Source: Rhodopirellula bahusiensis (GTDB lineage: Bacteria > Planctomycetota > Planctomycetia > Pirellulales > Pirellulaceae). Taken from it: DNA of 64,000 nt. Shown here in pieces: positions 7,760 to 16,721 of the stretch. The stretch is taken from assembly GCF_002727185.1 (NCBI RefSeq), contig NZ_NIZW01000011.1, positions 62,001 through 126,000 on the forward strand, read 5' to 3'. Position numbers and translations under genes: made by a program. Below the pieces are notes generated by a model. The model was given only the letters and a program-made list of their open reading frames with translations, had not been told where the DNA came from and did no database searches. Within the stretch, counting starts at the first letter, position 1, and every line of letters starts with the position of its first letter.

Positions 7760-8713
7760 ATGACGGACCAACAGAAGTTCCAAATTCTTTCTCTTGATGG
7801 CGGCGGGATCAAGGGGCTTTTCTCAGCTGCAGTTCTCGCAGCAGTCGAAGAAGACCTTGGCATTTCGGTTGTCAATCACTTCGATTTGGTCACTGGAACC
7901 TCCACGGGTGGAATCATTGCTCTTGGCTTGGCATCTGGAAAGAGACCCCGAGAGATCGTCGAGTTCTACCAGCGATATCACCGAGACATCTTCTCGCATC
8001 AATACGGATGGAAGTGGACGCGTCATTGGTTTAGACCTCGGCACAAGCAAGAACCACTCGTGGAGGCACTCAAGTCTTCGTTCCAAGACAAAAAGCTTGG
8101 TGAGTGCACAAAGAGAGTTGTGATTCCCACTTACAATCTCGGCGAAGACAATGTCCACCTCTTCCGGACGGCACACCATTCTCGACTAAAACGAGATTTT
8201 CGATATCCGATCTGGAAGATCGCATTGGCAACAAGCTCTGCCCCGACCTACTTCCAAAGTTGCCGTGAAATCGAAGGTTGTAGGCTGATTGATGGTGGAG
8301 TCTGGGCGAACAATCCGACCATGGTTGCGATCGCAGAGGCTGTCGGAACACTCGATGTTCCCATCAATTCCATCCGCGTGCTGAGTATTGGCACGACCGA
8401 TGCTATTACGAATCGGCATAAGCGACTCGATCGTGGTGGAAAGCTTTCTTGGATTAGAGGCAGTGAAGTAGTTGACATCGTCATGCGGGGCCAAAGCCTC
8501 GGCATTGATAACCAGGCGAGGCTCTTGCTCGGTGAAGAGAACTACGACCGTTGGGATTCCAAGACTGCGAAGGGTGCCTTTTCATTGGACGACATCAGCA
8601 AGGTTGATGATCTAACCAGCAAGGCAGCGGCTATTAGCCGCCATCTGATGCCGCGTTTCGAGAGCATGTTCTATCCGCACAAGGCGGAAGAATTTGTACC
8701 CTGCAACTCGTAG
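7760..8713 (+). CDS. capV: Patatin-like phospholipase, CBASS effector (CapV-like)
   Basis: This 317-aa patatin-fold protein has the oxyanion loop DGGGIKG (13-19), nucleophile motif GTSTG (Ser48) and the catalytic Asp in DGG (Asp178). The family cleaves membrane phospholipids. In CBASS, CapV is inactive until it binds the cyclic dinucleotide made by the neighbouring CD-NTase, then degrades the inner membrane and kills the infected cell. The CD-NTase gene follows after 12 bases, the standard two-gene CBASS layout. All catalytic residues are present. No strong ribosome site precedes the ATG. Confidence 0.9.
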   Translation: MTDQQKFQILSLDGGGIKGLFSAAVLAAVEEDLGISVVNHFDLVTGTSTGGIIALGLASGKRPREIVEFYQRYHRDIFSHQYGWKWTRHWFRPRHKQEPLVEALKSSFQDKKLGECTKRVVIPTYNLGEDNVHLFRTAHHSRLKRDFRYPIWKIALATSSAPTYFQSCREIEGCRLIDGGVWANNPTMVAIAEAVGTLDVPINSIRVLSIGTTDAITNRHKRLDRGGKLSWIRGSEVVDIVMRGQSLGIDNQARLLLGEENYDRWDSKTAKGAFSLDDISKVDDLTSKAAAISRHLMPRFESMFYPHKAEEFVPCNS

Positions 8714-8725
8714 ACGAAGACTCAA

Positions 8726-10204
8726 ATGCAAGAAGTAGCCCAGGAACGACTCAGCGACATCTTTCGATACATCGCTGCCGATCTCGACATCACCCGCGAG
8801 CAGTACGAAGACGCGGTCGTAAAATACAGGGATGTTGGTGAGCACCTCGGAGCGGAGGATTCACCGCTTCAATCAGCCTACCCGGTGATCTATCCCCAAG
8901 GATCGTTTCGCCTTGGGACGATGGTCAAACCCTACGTTGATAGCGACGAGTTCGACATCGACCTTGTCTGTCATCTGAACCTGAAGAAGGAGTCCGTCAC
9001 CCAGGCAGAACTGAAAAAACGGATCGGCAACCGATTGAAGGACCGCTCGGATCTCAAGAAGATCCTTAAAGAGTCGCGTCGCTGTTGGTTGCTCGACTAC
9101 CCAGAGCAATTTCACATGGATGTGTTGCCAGCGATTCCTAACCTCGACAGACTTCCGAACGGAATCCTGTTGACGGACACCGAGTTGCGGTATTGGCAAC
9201 ACAGCAGCCCGAAAGATTATGCGGATTGGTTCATGGAGCGTCAGGAGGTCATTCTTCTGGAAAAGATGGCGACCTACGCCGAGCGTTATCAGATGAGCAT
9301 CGAGGACGTGCCAGAGTTTGATCGAGAGCTTAAAACGCCGTTGCAGCGGACTGTCCAACTGCTCAAGCGACATCGGGACATCTATTTCGCTGGGGATCTA
9401 TGCAATCGTCCCGTGTCGATGGTAATTACGACGCTGGCAGCGAGGGCTTATGGGAATCAGGGCGATCTGTATGACGCATTGGACACAATCACGGATCGAA
9501 TGACCGACTTCATCGAGAAGAGAGAGAACGGTGAATGGTGGGTCGAGAACCCGGTCAACGAAGATGAGAACTTCGCTGACAAATGGAATGACTACCCGGA
9601 ACGGCGGGATGCGTTTTTCCATTGGCTGAAAGTTGTTCGCCAAGATGTCTGCGAAGCCCTCATTCAAGGCTCACTTGAAAAATCGGCACGTGTTCTGTGC
9701 TCGGCATTCGGCGAGTCCGTTGTTACTCGGGCTTCGGAAAGAGCAGGGGTGTATTCTCCGTCGTCGAACCGAATGATGATTAAATCAGCGGAATCAGTCC
9801 CGCAGCCGGGAACCCTAGTTCACCAGAAGGCACCGATCTGGCCCGTCCAGCAACAGTATCAGTCAATGATCAAGACGACGGTCCACGGAAGCATGGGTTC
9901 TGGCAAACGACTCTGGACGATGACCAAAAAACCAATCCAGAAAGGCCTGTGGCTCCGCTTCGAGTTAAAGACCAAGGTTCCTCAGCCATTTGAAGTCTAT
10001 TGGCAAGTAACCAACACTGGCAAGGAAGCATTCCAAGCCGGCCAGCCACGCGGTGATAGTTTCGAGAAAGGAAGCGGTTCTTTCGGCCAGATCAACTGGG
10101 AGCAGACAGCCTACCGAGGGACGCACTTCGTCACAGGGTTCGTGGTCCGAAACGGAATCTGCGTCTCGCAAACACCAGCATACAAGGTGCGGATTCGTGA
10201 CTAG
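8726..10204 (+). CDS. CD-NTase oligonucleotide cyclase with C-terminal AGS-C-like domain
   Basis: This 492-aa protein has the cGAS/DncV-like nucleotidyltransferase core: PQGSFRLGT with the GS pair at 59-60, DEFDIDL supplying Asp77 and Asp79, and FHMDVLPAI supplying the third acid, Asp132. The last 130 residues (W-x-VTNTG-x-EA, YRGTHFVTGFVV) resemble the AGS-C sensor domain found after several such enzymes. CD-NTases make cyclic di- or trinucleotides on phage infection. The adjacent patatin effector predicts a cyclic dinucleotide such as cGAMP. No Cap2/Cap3 ubiquitin-like genes are present, so this is a minimal type I CBASS. Which cyclic product is made cannot be read from the sequence. Confidence 0.92.
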   Translation: MQEVAQERLSDIFRYIAADLDITREQYEDAVVKYRDVGEHLGAEDSPLQSAYPVIYPQGSFRLGTMVKPYVDSDEFDIDLVCHLNLKKESVTQAELKKRIGNRLKDRSDLKKILKESRRCWLLDYPEQFHMDVLPAIPNLDRLPNGILLTDTELRYWQHSSPKDYADWFMERQEVILLEKMATYAERYQMSIEDVPEFDRELKTPLQRTVQLLKRHRDIYFAGDLCNRPVSMVITTLAARAYGNQGDLYDALDTITDRMTDFIEKRENGEWWVENPVNEDENFADKWNDYPERRDAFFHWLKVVRQDVCEALIQGSLEKSARVLCSAFGESVVTRASERAGVYSPSSNRMMIKSAESVPQPGTLVHQKAPIWPVQQQYQSMIKTTVHGSMGSGKRLWTMTKKPIQKGLWLRFELKTKVPQPFEVYWQVTNTGKEAFQAGQPRGDSFEKGSGSFGQINWEQTAYRGTHFVTGFVVRNGICVSQTPAYKVRIRD

Positions 10205-10259
10205 CTGCCTCGACTTCCAGAGCAAAACCCTCACCCCACTTTTCAAGACAGTATTTTCA

Positions 10260-11396
10260 ATGAAACATGTTTTACTATGTGCATTGGCACTTCAGTTCTT
10301 CGCTGCAACTGAAGCGAACGGGCAAGAACGCACGTATGCTCAAAGCAACGGAAACCAGATCGTTGTCACGCGTTATTCGCCACGCGAACTAACCGATGGC
10401 GATCTGCCCTCTGCCAAGCTCAAGGAAAACTGGAATACCGATGAAGAAGTTCGTTGGGATCTCACTGCCTACTTGGCATTGCTTTCAGAGCAGGTCTATA
10501 GCGATGATGATGAAACGCTCGACTTCCTAATTCGTGGGATGGGGTTCACGAAGTGGGTCGCCATCAAGAACGAAACCATGGCTGCCCATGTTGTCAGTGG
10601 TGATGGCTTGGCGGTCGTGATCTTCCGGGGAACCAACTTCACCGAAATTCCAGACTGGTACAAGAACCTCACGGTCGCCTTCGAGACAACGAACCAAGGC
10701 AAGTTTCACTCGGGGTTCTCGGATGCCTATCGGAAGGTCCAAAGTGAAGTGCGGCAATTCATCAGCGATGAACAACCATCAAAATTGTGGATCACCGGAC
10801 ACAGTCTTGGTGGAGCAATGGCAGTAGCCTGCGGTGTCGATGTCAAGTTGAATACGAAGACCCCGGCAACAATGGTTACGTTTGGACAACCGAGATTCGC
10901 CGACGAGAAGGGGGCAAAGTGGATTGACCAACAGTTTGACGGTCATTATGCCCGCTTCGTTCACGGAGTCGACATCGTTCCAAGCGTTCCCTTCTATGTT
11001 CCTTGGATCTTCCCTTACGCCCATGCAGGCAACCTTGTCGCGATACACGATGAAAGAATCACCTTGTCGGAATCGTACTCGTCAACACCCGCTCTCTCTG
11101 CCAATTATTGCGGATCCTGCGGTCGAGCCACCATGCAGGCTCAGATTCCTGTCTACCAACCAATCGAGGAGCCGCCACCACTCACGAAGGCAGAATACGA
11201 GCAATCACTTCAAACTTACGAGTTCGCCGTTTCGAACGAACCCGCGACCGACTACGCACAAGCCATGAAAGCCCCGCTGGAGTTCAGCCTAGTCCCCAAG
11301 ATCTTCGCCGACCATTTTATCGACGGATATCGCGTCCTCGTCCGAAGATACCGCGATGGACAAACTCAAATGACAATACCGAGAGACTACCCTTAG
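10260..11396 (+). CDS. Exported class-3-type lipase downstream of CBASS
   Basis: This 378-aa protein starts with a basic Lys-His pair, a hydrophobic run and Ala-rich residues ending near EANGQE, a likely signal peptide. The mature part has WITGHSLGGAMA with the lipase nucleophile elbow (GHSLGG), VTFGQPRFAD, and a downstream HGVDIVPSVP, a family-typical region supplying the acid. These match the class 3 alpha/beta-hydrolase lipases. The gene follows the CD-NTase by 55 bases on the same strand with no promoter seen. A second lipid-cleaving enzyme beside a patatin effector is unusual. It may attack the membrane from outside the cytoplasm. A link to CBASS rests on position alone. Confidence 0.8.
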   Translation: MKHVLLCALALQFFAATEANGQERTYAQSNGNQIVVTRYSPRELTDGDLPSAKLKENWNTDEEVRWDLTAYLALLSEQVYSDDDETLDFLIRGMGFTKWVAIKNETMAAHVVSGDGLAVVIFRGTNFTEIPDWYKNLTVAFETTNQGKFHSGFSDAYRKVQSEVRQFISDEQPSKLWITGHSLGGAMAVACGVDVKLNTKTPATMVTFGQPRFADEKGAKWIDQQFDGHYARFVHGVDIVPSVPFYVPWIFPYAHAGNLVAIHDERITLSESYSSTPALSANYCGSCGRATMQAQIPVYQPIEEPPPLTKAEYEQSLQTYEFAVSNEPATDYAQAMKAPLEFSLVPKIFADHFIDGYRVLVRRYRDGQTQMTIPRDYP

Positions 11397-11644
11397 CGGA
11401 ACGAGCGTGTGTACAAACGTGCATCTTCAAAATTCCGATTGGTCCCTGATGATCTCGCCAGTTTCTACTACAATCCCTTGAACGGCCGTTGCACCACCTT
11501 GCGGGGTGGTTCATTTGCGATGAATCGGTTTTGGGAGAGGAAAGATCAACAAACGTCAAGTAAAGTGCCGAACACAGGTTGACCCTGATACCGTAGTATT
11601 GACATATGTCGATTGTTGCGGCATGAGGTTCCCGGGAGCTTCCA
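11397..11644. promoter_or_regulatory. Intergenic region with palindrome before toxin-antitoxin
   Basis: A small hairpin ACCACC-TTGCGG-GGTGGT (11493-11510) may end the upstream unit weakly. The 10-bp palindrome GACATATGTC (11601-11610) lies 35 bases before the toxin start, where an autoregulating antitoxin would bind. The pentamer AGGTT, part of the known MqsA half-site, occurs on both sides of it, but only as direct copies. No gene is seen. Confidence 0.45.
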
Positions 11645-11989
11645 ATGGGGGGTGTTGAGGATCCTGGCCGTCTAGCAGCATTTCGCGAAGCTCTTGGAGA
11701 GTGGAATTGTGGCGGTTTTATCGTTTGGAAGAAGCGTCCATCAGAGTGGCTGGAAAAGAACCTAGAGGGTTACTCGACCGAGCTGGTTGGAAAGCTGATG
11801 TGCGACTTCGAGTTAGCAGGCGGCGAGATTGACGAAACCGTTGAGACACGTCCTGACTACAAAAACATGTATGAGTTCCATCATGATTTTCGGTTCGAGA
11901 TTAACGGCAGGAAGATCTATATCGAAACAGTCTTGGACATAACCAGGACTGGCCCAACGATCACCGTTGTAAATATGCATGACCAATGA
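11645..11989 (+). CDS. Probable type II toxin (DUF4258/mRNA-interferase-like)
   Basis: This 114-aa protein has no firm family signature, but its C-terminal part (YEFHHDFRFEINGRKIYIET) resembles DUF4258-type toxins of the RelE-like fold, often paired with zinc-finger MqsA-like antitoxins. Such toxins cleave mRNA. The next gene is an MqsA-like antitoxin that overlaps by ATGA, giving the toxin-first order typical of mqsRA and higBA. There is no ribosome site stronger than GGGAG about ten bases upstream. Function rests mainly on its partner. Confidence 0.65.
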   Translation: MGGVEDPGRLAAFREALGEWNCGGFIVWKKRPSEWLEKNLEGYSTELVGKLMCDFELAGGEIDETVETRPDYKNMYEFHHDFRFEINGRKIYIETVLDITRTGPTITVVNMHDQ

Positions 11990-12573
11990 AAATTAAACTC
12001 AATTTGTCCGACAAACCTTATCCTCGCCGTTGTGCGGAGTGCAACGAGATTGCCGTCCAGCCTGCGACCGTGTCCTACGATGCGAGTATTAAGCATGATG
12101 GAAAGGTCCACGACTTCAGCATCGACCGGTTGCCCGTCGATCAGTGTGGTAAATGTCATGAAGTCTACATGACGAATGAGTCTTCTAGGAAAAAGAGCCG
12201 GGCACTATGCGAGCACTTGGGTTTGGTTCACGCGGACGACATTCGCCGGAAGCTTTCTGAACTAGGATTGAGCCAGCGGTGTCTGGCTAGCCATCTACGT
12301 GTCGCCGAGGAAACTGTATCGCGGTGGGTTAACGGGCTCTCCGTTCCCTCAAAGTCGCTCAGCGTCTTGATGCAACTTTACTTTAACCTTCCAGAGGTTC
12401 GGCAGGCTCTGAGCAGTGACTCAGCTTTACAAGCTGAACACACCGAGATGATGCGTCGGTCAATTACAATCGACATGAGCATGCCTTCTGCCCGCTCTGC
12501 TTTCCCTCTCAGAGAGTTTCCTGAAGCGACGCTCCGGCGTCAAAGAGAATTTGAATTAAACCCAGCCGTTTAG
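11986..12573 (+). CDS. MqsA-like antitoxin with zinc finger and HTH
   Basis: This 195-aa protein has a YgiT/MqsA-type zinc finger (CAEC near residue 13 and CGKC near 56) followed by a Cro/C1-type helix-turn-helix (about 85-140; LSQRCLASHLRVAEETVSRW). The antitoxin neutralises its toxin and represses the shared promoter. A 55-residue C-terminal extension exceeds the 131-aa E. coli MqsA. It overlaps the toxin stop, and the ATPase start lies 13 bases after its own stop. This suggests one three-gene transcript. Confidence 0.8.
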   Translation: MKIKLNLSDKPYPRRCAECNEIAVQPATVSYDASIKHDGKVHDFSIDRLPVDQCGKCHEVYMTNESSRKKSRALCEHLGLVHADDIRRKLSELGLSQRCLASHLRVAEETVSRWVNGLSVPSKSLSVLMQLYFNLPEVRQALSSDSALQAEHTEMMRRSITIDMSMPSARSAFPLREFPEATLRRQREFELNPAV

Positions 12574-12585
12574 CGGTCAATCATT

Positions 12586-14478
12586 GTGCACACAGTAACA
12601 TTTTATTCTTTCAAAGGCGGCGTTGGGCGTACCCTTGCCCTCGTGAATGTCGGTGTGGAACTGGCAAATACTGGGCGAAGGGTTTTGCTTGTAGATTTCG
12701 ATCTCGAAGCACCTGGAATTGATACATACAGTGCTCTCGCTCCCCCTGTTTTGACGAAGGGGATAGTTGATTATGTGTCGTCATACTTAGAATTCCGTCA
12801 AGCACCTGATTTGAATGATTACGTCTACAAGGTCGATCAAAGTGACAGGGTGTCAGGCGAGTTGTGGGTCATGCCTGCTGGAAAGCGTGACCGAGAATAC
12901 GGTTCCAAACTGTCGCGAATTGATTGGCAAGATCTTTACGAAAGGCGAGATGGGTTTCTTCTGCTAGAAGACTTAAAGCTCAAGTGGGAATCGGATATAC
13001 AGCCTGATTACGTTCTGATTGATTCAAGAACGGGGCACACAGAAGTAGGTGGGATCTGTACTCGGCAACTTCCCGACACGGTTGTTTCTCTTTTTATCCC
13101 GAATCAACAGAATCTCCAAGGTCTTGGCTCCGTTGTTGATGCGATCCACAAACAAAACAAAAATTCAAACAAGCAGATCAATCTTGAATTTGTGGCATCT
13201 AACGTACCTGACCTAGACGATGAACATCAGATACTTCGTAGGATGATGGGGAAATTCCACAGTCGCTTGTCCGGAAATGGCCCTCGGTTACCCCGCACTG
13301 CAATTACAACCATTAATCGATATGACAGCATGCATTTGCTGGATGAATCAATTTTTCTCAGTGAGCGACCGAGAAGTCGCCTAGCGAAGCAATATCGAAT
13401 GCTGCTGAAGCGGATAATCTCACATAACCTAGATGACCGAGAGGCTGCCCTGCGAGCATTGACGAGAAGCTTCCCAAGAGGTGGCCGGTTCGAGCAACTT
13501 TCCATAGGAGACTTCGAGGGTGGGTTGTCTTACTCCGAACAAGATAAAATTCAGACAGTTTTGCGTAAGCACGCAAATGATGCCGAAGTCCACTTCTTGA
13601 CTGGGCAGCTACTCAAAAGCCGTGGCGATTTTGCGGAAGCCAGTCTGCAGTTTGCTCGGGCTTTCGAGCTCGCTAAAGAGGGAAACGACGCAGAAATCGG
13701 GAAGTACCATCTCGAGCTAGTCAACTCAATGTCTAGCTTAGATTCAGAATTCGATGCGATGGCACATCTTGAACAGCTTCTTCAGCAGAGTAGTTCCAGC
13801 TTGGACATGGAACAGTTGCTGGGACTGCTTGGACGTTTCTCAGAAGTACCAAGTCGAAAATGGCTGGGTATGAAAGCTTTTGCTGACTTATCCGCATCTG
13901 AAATGGACGATTTAGTATGGCAAGTTAGCGATAGCAGATCCTGGCAGAGGTTTTTCGTTGAGCTTTTCAACCGTTCTTCAGATCAATTGCCGGAGCAGAG
14001 GATCGCTGACTTCACAAACCTAACTCTTGCAGCGATTGGTTCTGGCCAATGGTGCGAAGTTGTCAAACATCTTCAAGAGCCAGAAGTTCTTTCCAGTCAT
14101 CGCGTTGACATAAACTTCAATTTTGCAATGGCAAGGTGGGCTGCCGATCGGTTTCCAACTAAGAAGTTTTTCTCCAAAGTCCTTGACCTTTATGACGAAA
14201 ACCCGGTCGCGGAAGGTCCGAATTTCCTCCAGTGTCTCGCGGTTTGTGAGTTGGTTGTCGGTGACATCGAGATGGCAAGAAACCGTATTGCAACATGCAA
14301 GGCACTTGAGCATCGCTCCGTGTTTTTGGAGTTCAGTTGCTGGAGCTACCTAAGACTTGGGCGAGATCGCTTTGCTCAAGACCTTAATGAGATTGAACGA
14401 TTGGTCAATGGAGAACAAATTTTACCGCGGTTCATTAGAGATGCGGATGGCAGCGACGTTCCTGATTGGACTTCTTAG
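12586..14478 (+). CDS. KGGVGR-type ParA-like ATPase with TPR-like C-terminus
   Basis: This 630-aa protein begins with a ParA/MinD-like ATPase domain (about 1-270). Its deviant Walker A is FKGGVGRT, with Arg where ParA usually has Lys. Walker A' is LLVDFDLEAPG and Walker B VLIDSRTGH. The C-terminal half is helical and looks like tetratricopeptide repeats (for example LLKSRGDFAEASLQFARAFELA), suggesting a protein-binding scaffold. This variant ATPase family recurs in defence-rich regions, but its mechanism is unclear to me. The GTG start at 12586 leaves only 13 bases to the antitoxin stop. Partition is unlikely since no ParB or centromere repeat is evident. Confidence 0.78.
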   Translation: MHTVTFYSFKGGVGRTLALVNVGVELANTGRRVLLVDFDLEAPGIDTYSALAPPVLTKGIVDYVSSYLEFRQAPDLNDYVYKVDQSDRVSGELWVMPAGKRDREYGSKLSRIDWQDLYERRDGFLLLEDLKLKWESDIQPDYVLIDSRTGHTEVGGICTRQLPDTVVSLFIPNQQNLQGLGSVVDAIHKQNKNSNKQINLEFVASNVPDLDDEHQILRRMMGKFHSRLSGNGPRLPRTAITTINRYDSMHLLDESIFLSERPRSRLAKQYRMLLKRIISHNLDDREAALRALTRSFPRGGRFEQLSIGDFEGGLSYSEQDKIQTVLRKHANDAEVHFLTGQLLKSRGDFAEASLQFARAFELAKEGNDAEIGKYHLELVNSMSSLDSEFDAMAHLEQLLQQSSSSLDMEQLLGLLGRFSEVPSRKWLGMKAFADLSASEMDDLVWQVSDSRSWQRFFVELFNRSSDQLPEQRIADFTNLTLAAIGSGQWCEVVKHLQEPEVLSSHRVDINFNFAMARWAADRFPTKKFFSKVLDLYDENPVAEGPNFLQCLAVCELVVGDIEMARNRIATCKALEHRSVFLEFSCWSYLRLGRDRFAQDLNEIERLVNGEQILPRFIRDADGSDVPDWTS

Positions 14479-14541
14479 CGAAGCTTCTTCAGTTATCAGG
14501 GTATCTGGATTGTTCGATTCTCAAACATTCAGGACTACCAA

Positions 14542-15519
14542 ATGCGTCACGCACTCTCCACGACCGACGGAAATACAGCAATGATGTACGCCGGGGACAC
14601 TCCCTGGCATGGGCTCGGTACACAACTCGACGAACCCGCGACTTCTTGGGAGGCAATCGAGGCTGCGGGGCTCAACTACCGAGTTGACTTGAAGCCCATC
14701 TACACCGGGGATGGCACTCTCATTCCTCAGCGAAAAGCCGTGGTTCGAGATGACTCCCGTGTAGTTCTGGGCGTCGTTGGCAACAGCTACCAGCCTGTCC
14801 AAAACTACCAGAGTTTCGGATTCTTGGATTCCATCGTGGCCGATGGGCAGCTGCGGTATCACACCGCTGGGGCTCTCGGGAAGGGAGAAAAGATTTGGAT
14901 GCTGGCCAAGTTGCCGGGAGAGATCCGTATCAAGGATTCCGAGGATGTGACCGAACAATTTCTGTTGTTAAGCAACTCTCACGATGGGAGTTCTGCTTTG
15001 CGGGTCTTCTTTACTCCGATTCGGGTCGTGTGTGCCAATACCTTGGGATTGGCGGAACGACGTGGGCGGGGTCAGGGCGTCTCGGTTGTTCACAAGGGAG
15101 ACCTTGCCGCCAAAGTCGGCGAAGCTCAGAAGATCCTTGGACTCGCAACCAAGTTCTACGATAGTGTTGAAGAACGAATCAACCATCTCGCTAATCACTA
15201 CCCAAGCCGAGAGCAACTGACGGGGTACTTCGAGCGTCTCTATCCTGATCAAGATGGAGCGAAGAACAAACGGGCCGAGAATGTACGGTCGGAATTGTTC
15301 AAACTTTTCGAGGAGGGAAGAGGGCAGAACATCCCTGAAACCAAGCTGACTACTTGGGCAGCCTTCAATGCGGTGACCGAGTTTGTCGACCATCACCGAA
15401 CCACACGGGGAAAGACAGATCGTGATCGAGCGTCGAGCCGGTTGGAATCAGCTTGGTTCGGTAGCGGTGCCTCGCTGAAGGCGAAGGCTTGGGACGAGGC
15501 ACTTGATCTGGCGGTTTAA
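14542..15519 (+). CDS. DUF932 phage/plasmid-like protein
   Basis: This 325-aa protein matches the DUF932/TIGR03299 family common in phages and plasmids: APWHGLG-like TPWHGLG near residue 22, RKAVVRDDS, VVGNSYQPVQNYQSF near 85, and FFTPIRVVCANTLGLA near 160. The molecular function of the family is not established. The gene stands alone, with 63 bases before it and a convergent small gene after it. It supports a phage- or plasmid-like origin for the element. Confidence 0.88.
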   Translation: MRHALSTTDGNTAMMYAGDTPWHGLGTQLDEPATSWEAIEAAGLNYRVDLKPIYTGDGTLIPQRKAVVRDDSRVVLGVVGNSYQPVQNYQSFGFLDSIVADGQLRYHTAGALGKGEKIWMLAKLPGEIRIKDSEDVTEQFLLLSNSHDGSSALRVFFTPIRVVCANTLGLAERRGRGQGVSVVHKGDLAAKVGEAQKILGLATKFYDSVEERINHLANHYPSREQLTGYFERLYPDQDGAKNKRAENVRSELFKLFEEGRGQNIPETKLTTWAAFNAVTEFVDHHRTTRGKTDRDRASSRLESAWFGSGASLKAKAWDEALDLAV

Positions 15520-15532
15520 ATGAGCTTGTTTC

Positions 15533-15832
15533 TTACGCTTCTACTCGGTGGTACCAAGTAACGATTTTCCCGTTTACACGACTTCCCTGCTTGGTCCACC
15601 CGCAAGCTGTGAGATGGTCCCTCATCAGCATTCCAAAGACCTGAGCGGTGAATGGTTCAGATAGCAGGCCAAAATCGTAGTGTTCTGGAAGAATGCGTGA
15701 TCCCGCATGATCGCTCCTCACTTTGTCGATCGAGGCTACAAGCCGATCAATCGACTCGCGAACGGAATCAAGCACATGTCGCTGATCTCGGCAAAGAGAA
15801 TCGTAGAGAATCACCTCTGGATTCTTCCTCAT
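15533..15832 (-). CDS. Small hypothetical protein
   Basis: I do not recognise this 99-aa protein. It is soluble and mildly acidic, with a C-terminal WTKQGSRVNGKIVTWYHRVE that looks like a beta hairpin, possibly a small nucleic-acid-binding fold. It converges on the DUF932 gene, with only 13 bases between the stops. The coding assignment rests on a full-length, well-mixed reading frame in otherwise empty sequence. Confidence 0.55.
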   Translation of the reverse strand: MRKNPEVILYDSLCRDQRHVLDSVRESIDRLVASIDKVRSDHAGSRILPEHYDFGLLSEPFTAQVFGMLMRDHLTACGWTKQGSRVNGKIVTWYHRVEA

Positions 15833-15967
15833 GGTCGTGGCCTCTGCTGGAATTGAGCAAACGGTTAGATAGGATCGGCTAAGAAGAATAGCAGCATTGG
15901 CACTATTCCGTAAATCTCTTGCCGACGAGTCCCAGGGTTGGCAGGCGGATTCGCTAAGTTTTCTTGG

Positions 15968-16660
15968 ATGAGCTCACCCAGCACTCCGACTCCTAAGAGA
16001 GTCCAGAACTACCAAGGCCGACTCATCGCGATCGGCGACATTCACGGCCACTCCAACGCCCTTGACTCGTTGATCCGGGCGATTAATCCATCGGCCAAGG
16101 ATGAAATCATCACTCTGGGCGACTACGTCAATCGCGGTCCCGGTTCTGAGGGAGTCATCGAACAGCTAATCGAGCTACAGGATCGATGTCAGTTGATCTC
16201 CATCCTGGGCAACCACGATGAAATGCTTTTGGATGCTCGAAAAGATCAGTACGCCTTCGATCGGTTCGTGATGAGTGGCGGTAAAGAGACTGTCCAGTCC
16301 TACCGGAGTCAGAAATTGGATGCCATCCCTGATGCACATTGGGAGTTCCTGGAATCGTGTCGTGACTACCACGAAACATCGAACTTTATCTTCACCCATG
16401 CCAATGCATGCAGTCACACGCCGATGAACGACCAACTTTCATCAGTGCTTCGATGGACCGGCGTAGACGAAATGGAAATCTGCAATCATCGAACCGGGAA
16501 AAGTTTAGTTGTGGGACACGCAGCAGGTGAAGAAATCCGAAACTTCGGAACCTGTGTGTGCATCGACACCGGATGTGGATTTGGAGGTGTTCTAACCGCC
16601 TACGAACCAGCAACCAAGAAACGATGGCAAGTCACAGAAGATGGGCGGCACGTCAACTAA
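15968..16660 (+). CDS. PPP-family metallophosphatase (PrpE/ApaH-like)
   Basis: This 230-aa protein carries the phosphoprotein-phosphatase metal-binding motifs GDIHGH, GDYVNRGP and GNHDEMLL, and a later His in FTHANA and VVGHAA. Related enzymes remove phosphate from proteins or split diadenosine tetraphosphate. Phage homologues such as lambda NinI are protein phosphatases. I choose the ATG at 15968; a TTG lies 30 bases upstream. The position among phage-like genes favours a phage-type role, but the substrate is unknown. Confidence 0.88.
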   Translation: MSSPSTPTPKRVQNYQGRLIAIGDIHGHSNALDSLIRAINPSAKDEIITLGDYVNRGPGSEGVIEQLIELQDRCQLISILGNHDEMLLDARKDQYAFDRFVMSGGKETVQSYRSQKLDAIPDAHWEFLESCRDYHETSNFIFTHANACSHTPMNDQLSSVLRWTGVDEMEICNHRTGKSLVVGHAAGEEIRNFGTCVCIDTGCGFGGVLTAYEPATKKRWQVTEDGRHVN

Positions 16661-16721
16661 CGCGACGATGACTTCATTTGGGTAATTAGGTTGTCACTTA
16701 CTCAAAACACGAGGCACTTTG

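Noticed and set aside
8389-8404. A second sigma-54-like match, TGGCAC-N5-ATGC, inside the patatin gene
   Set aside because: It lies in conserved coding sequence (the SIGTTDA region of the patatin fold) 320 bases before the CD-NTase. One-mismatch matches are expected by chance at this rate.
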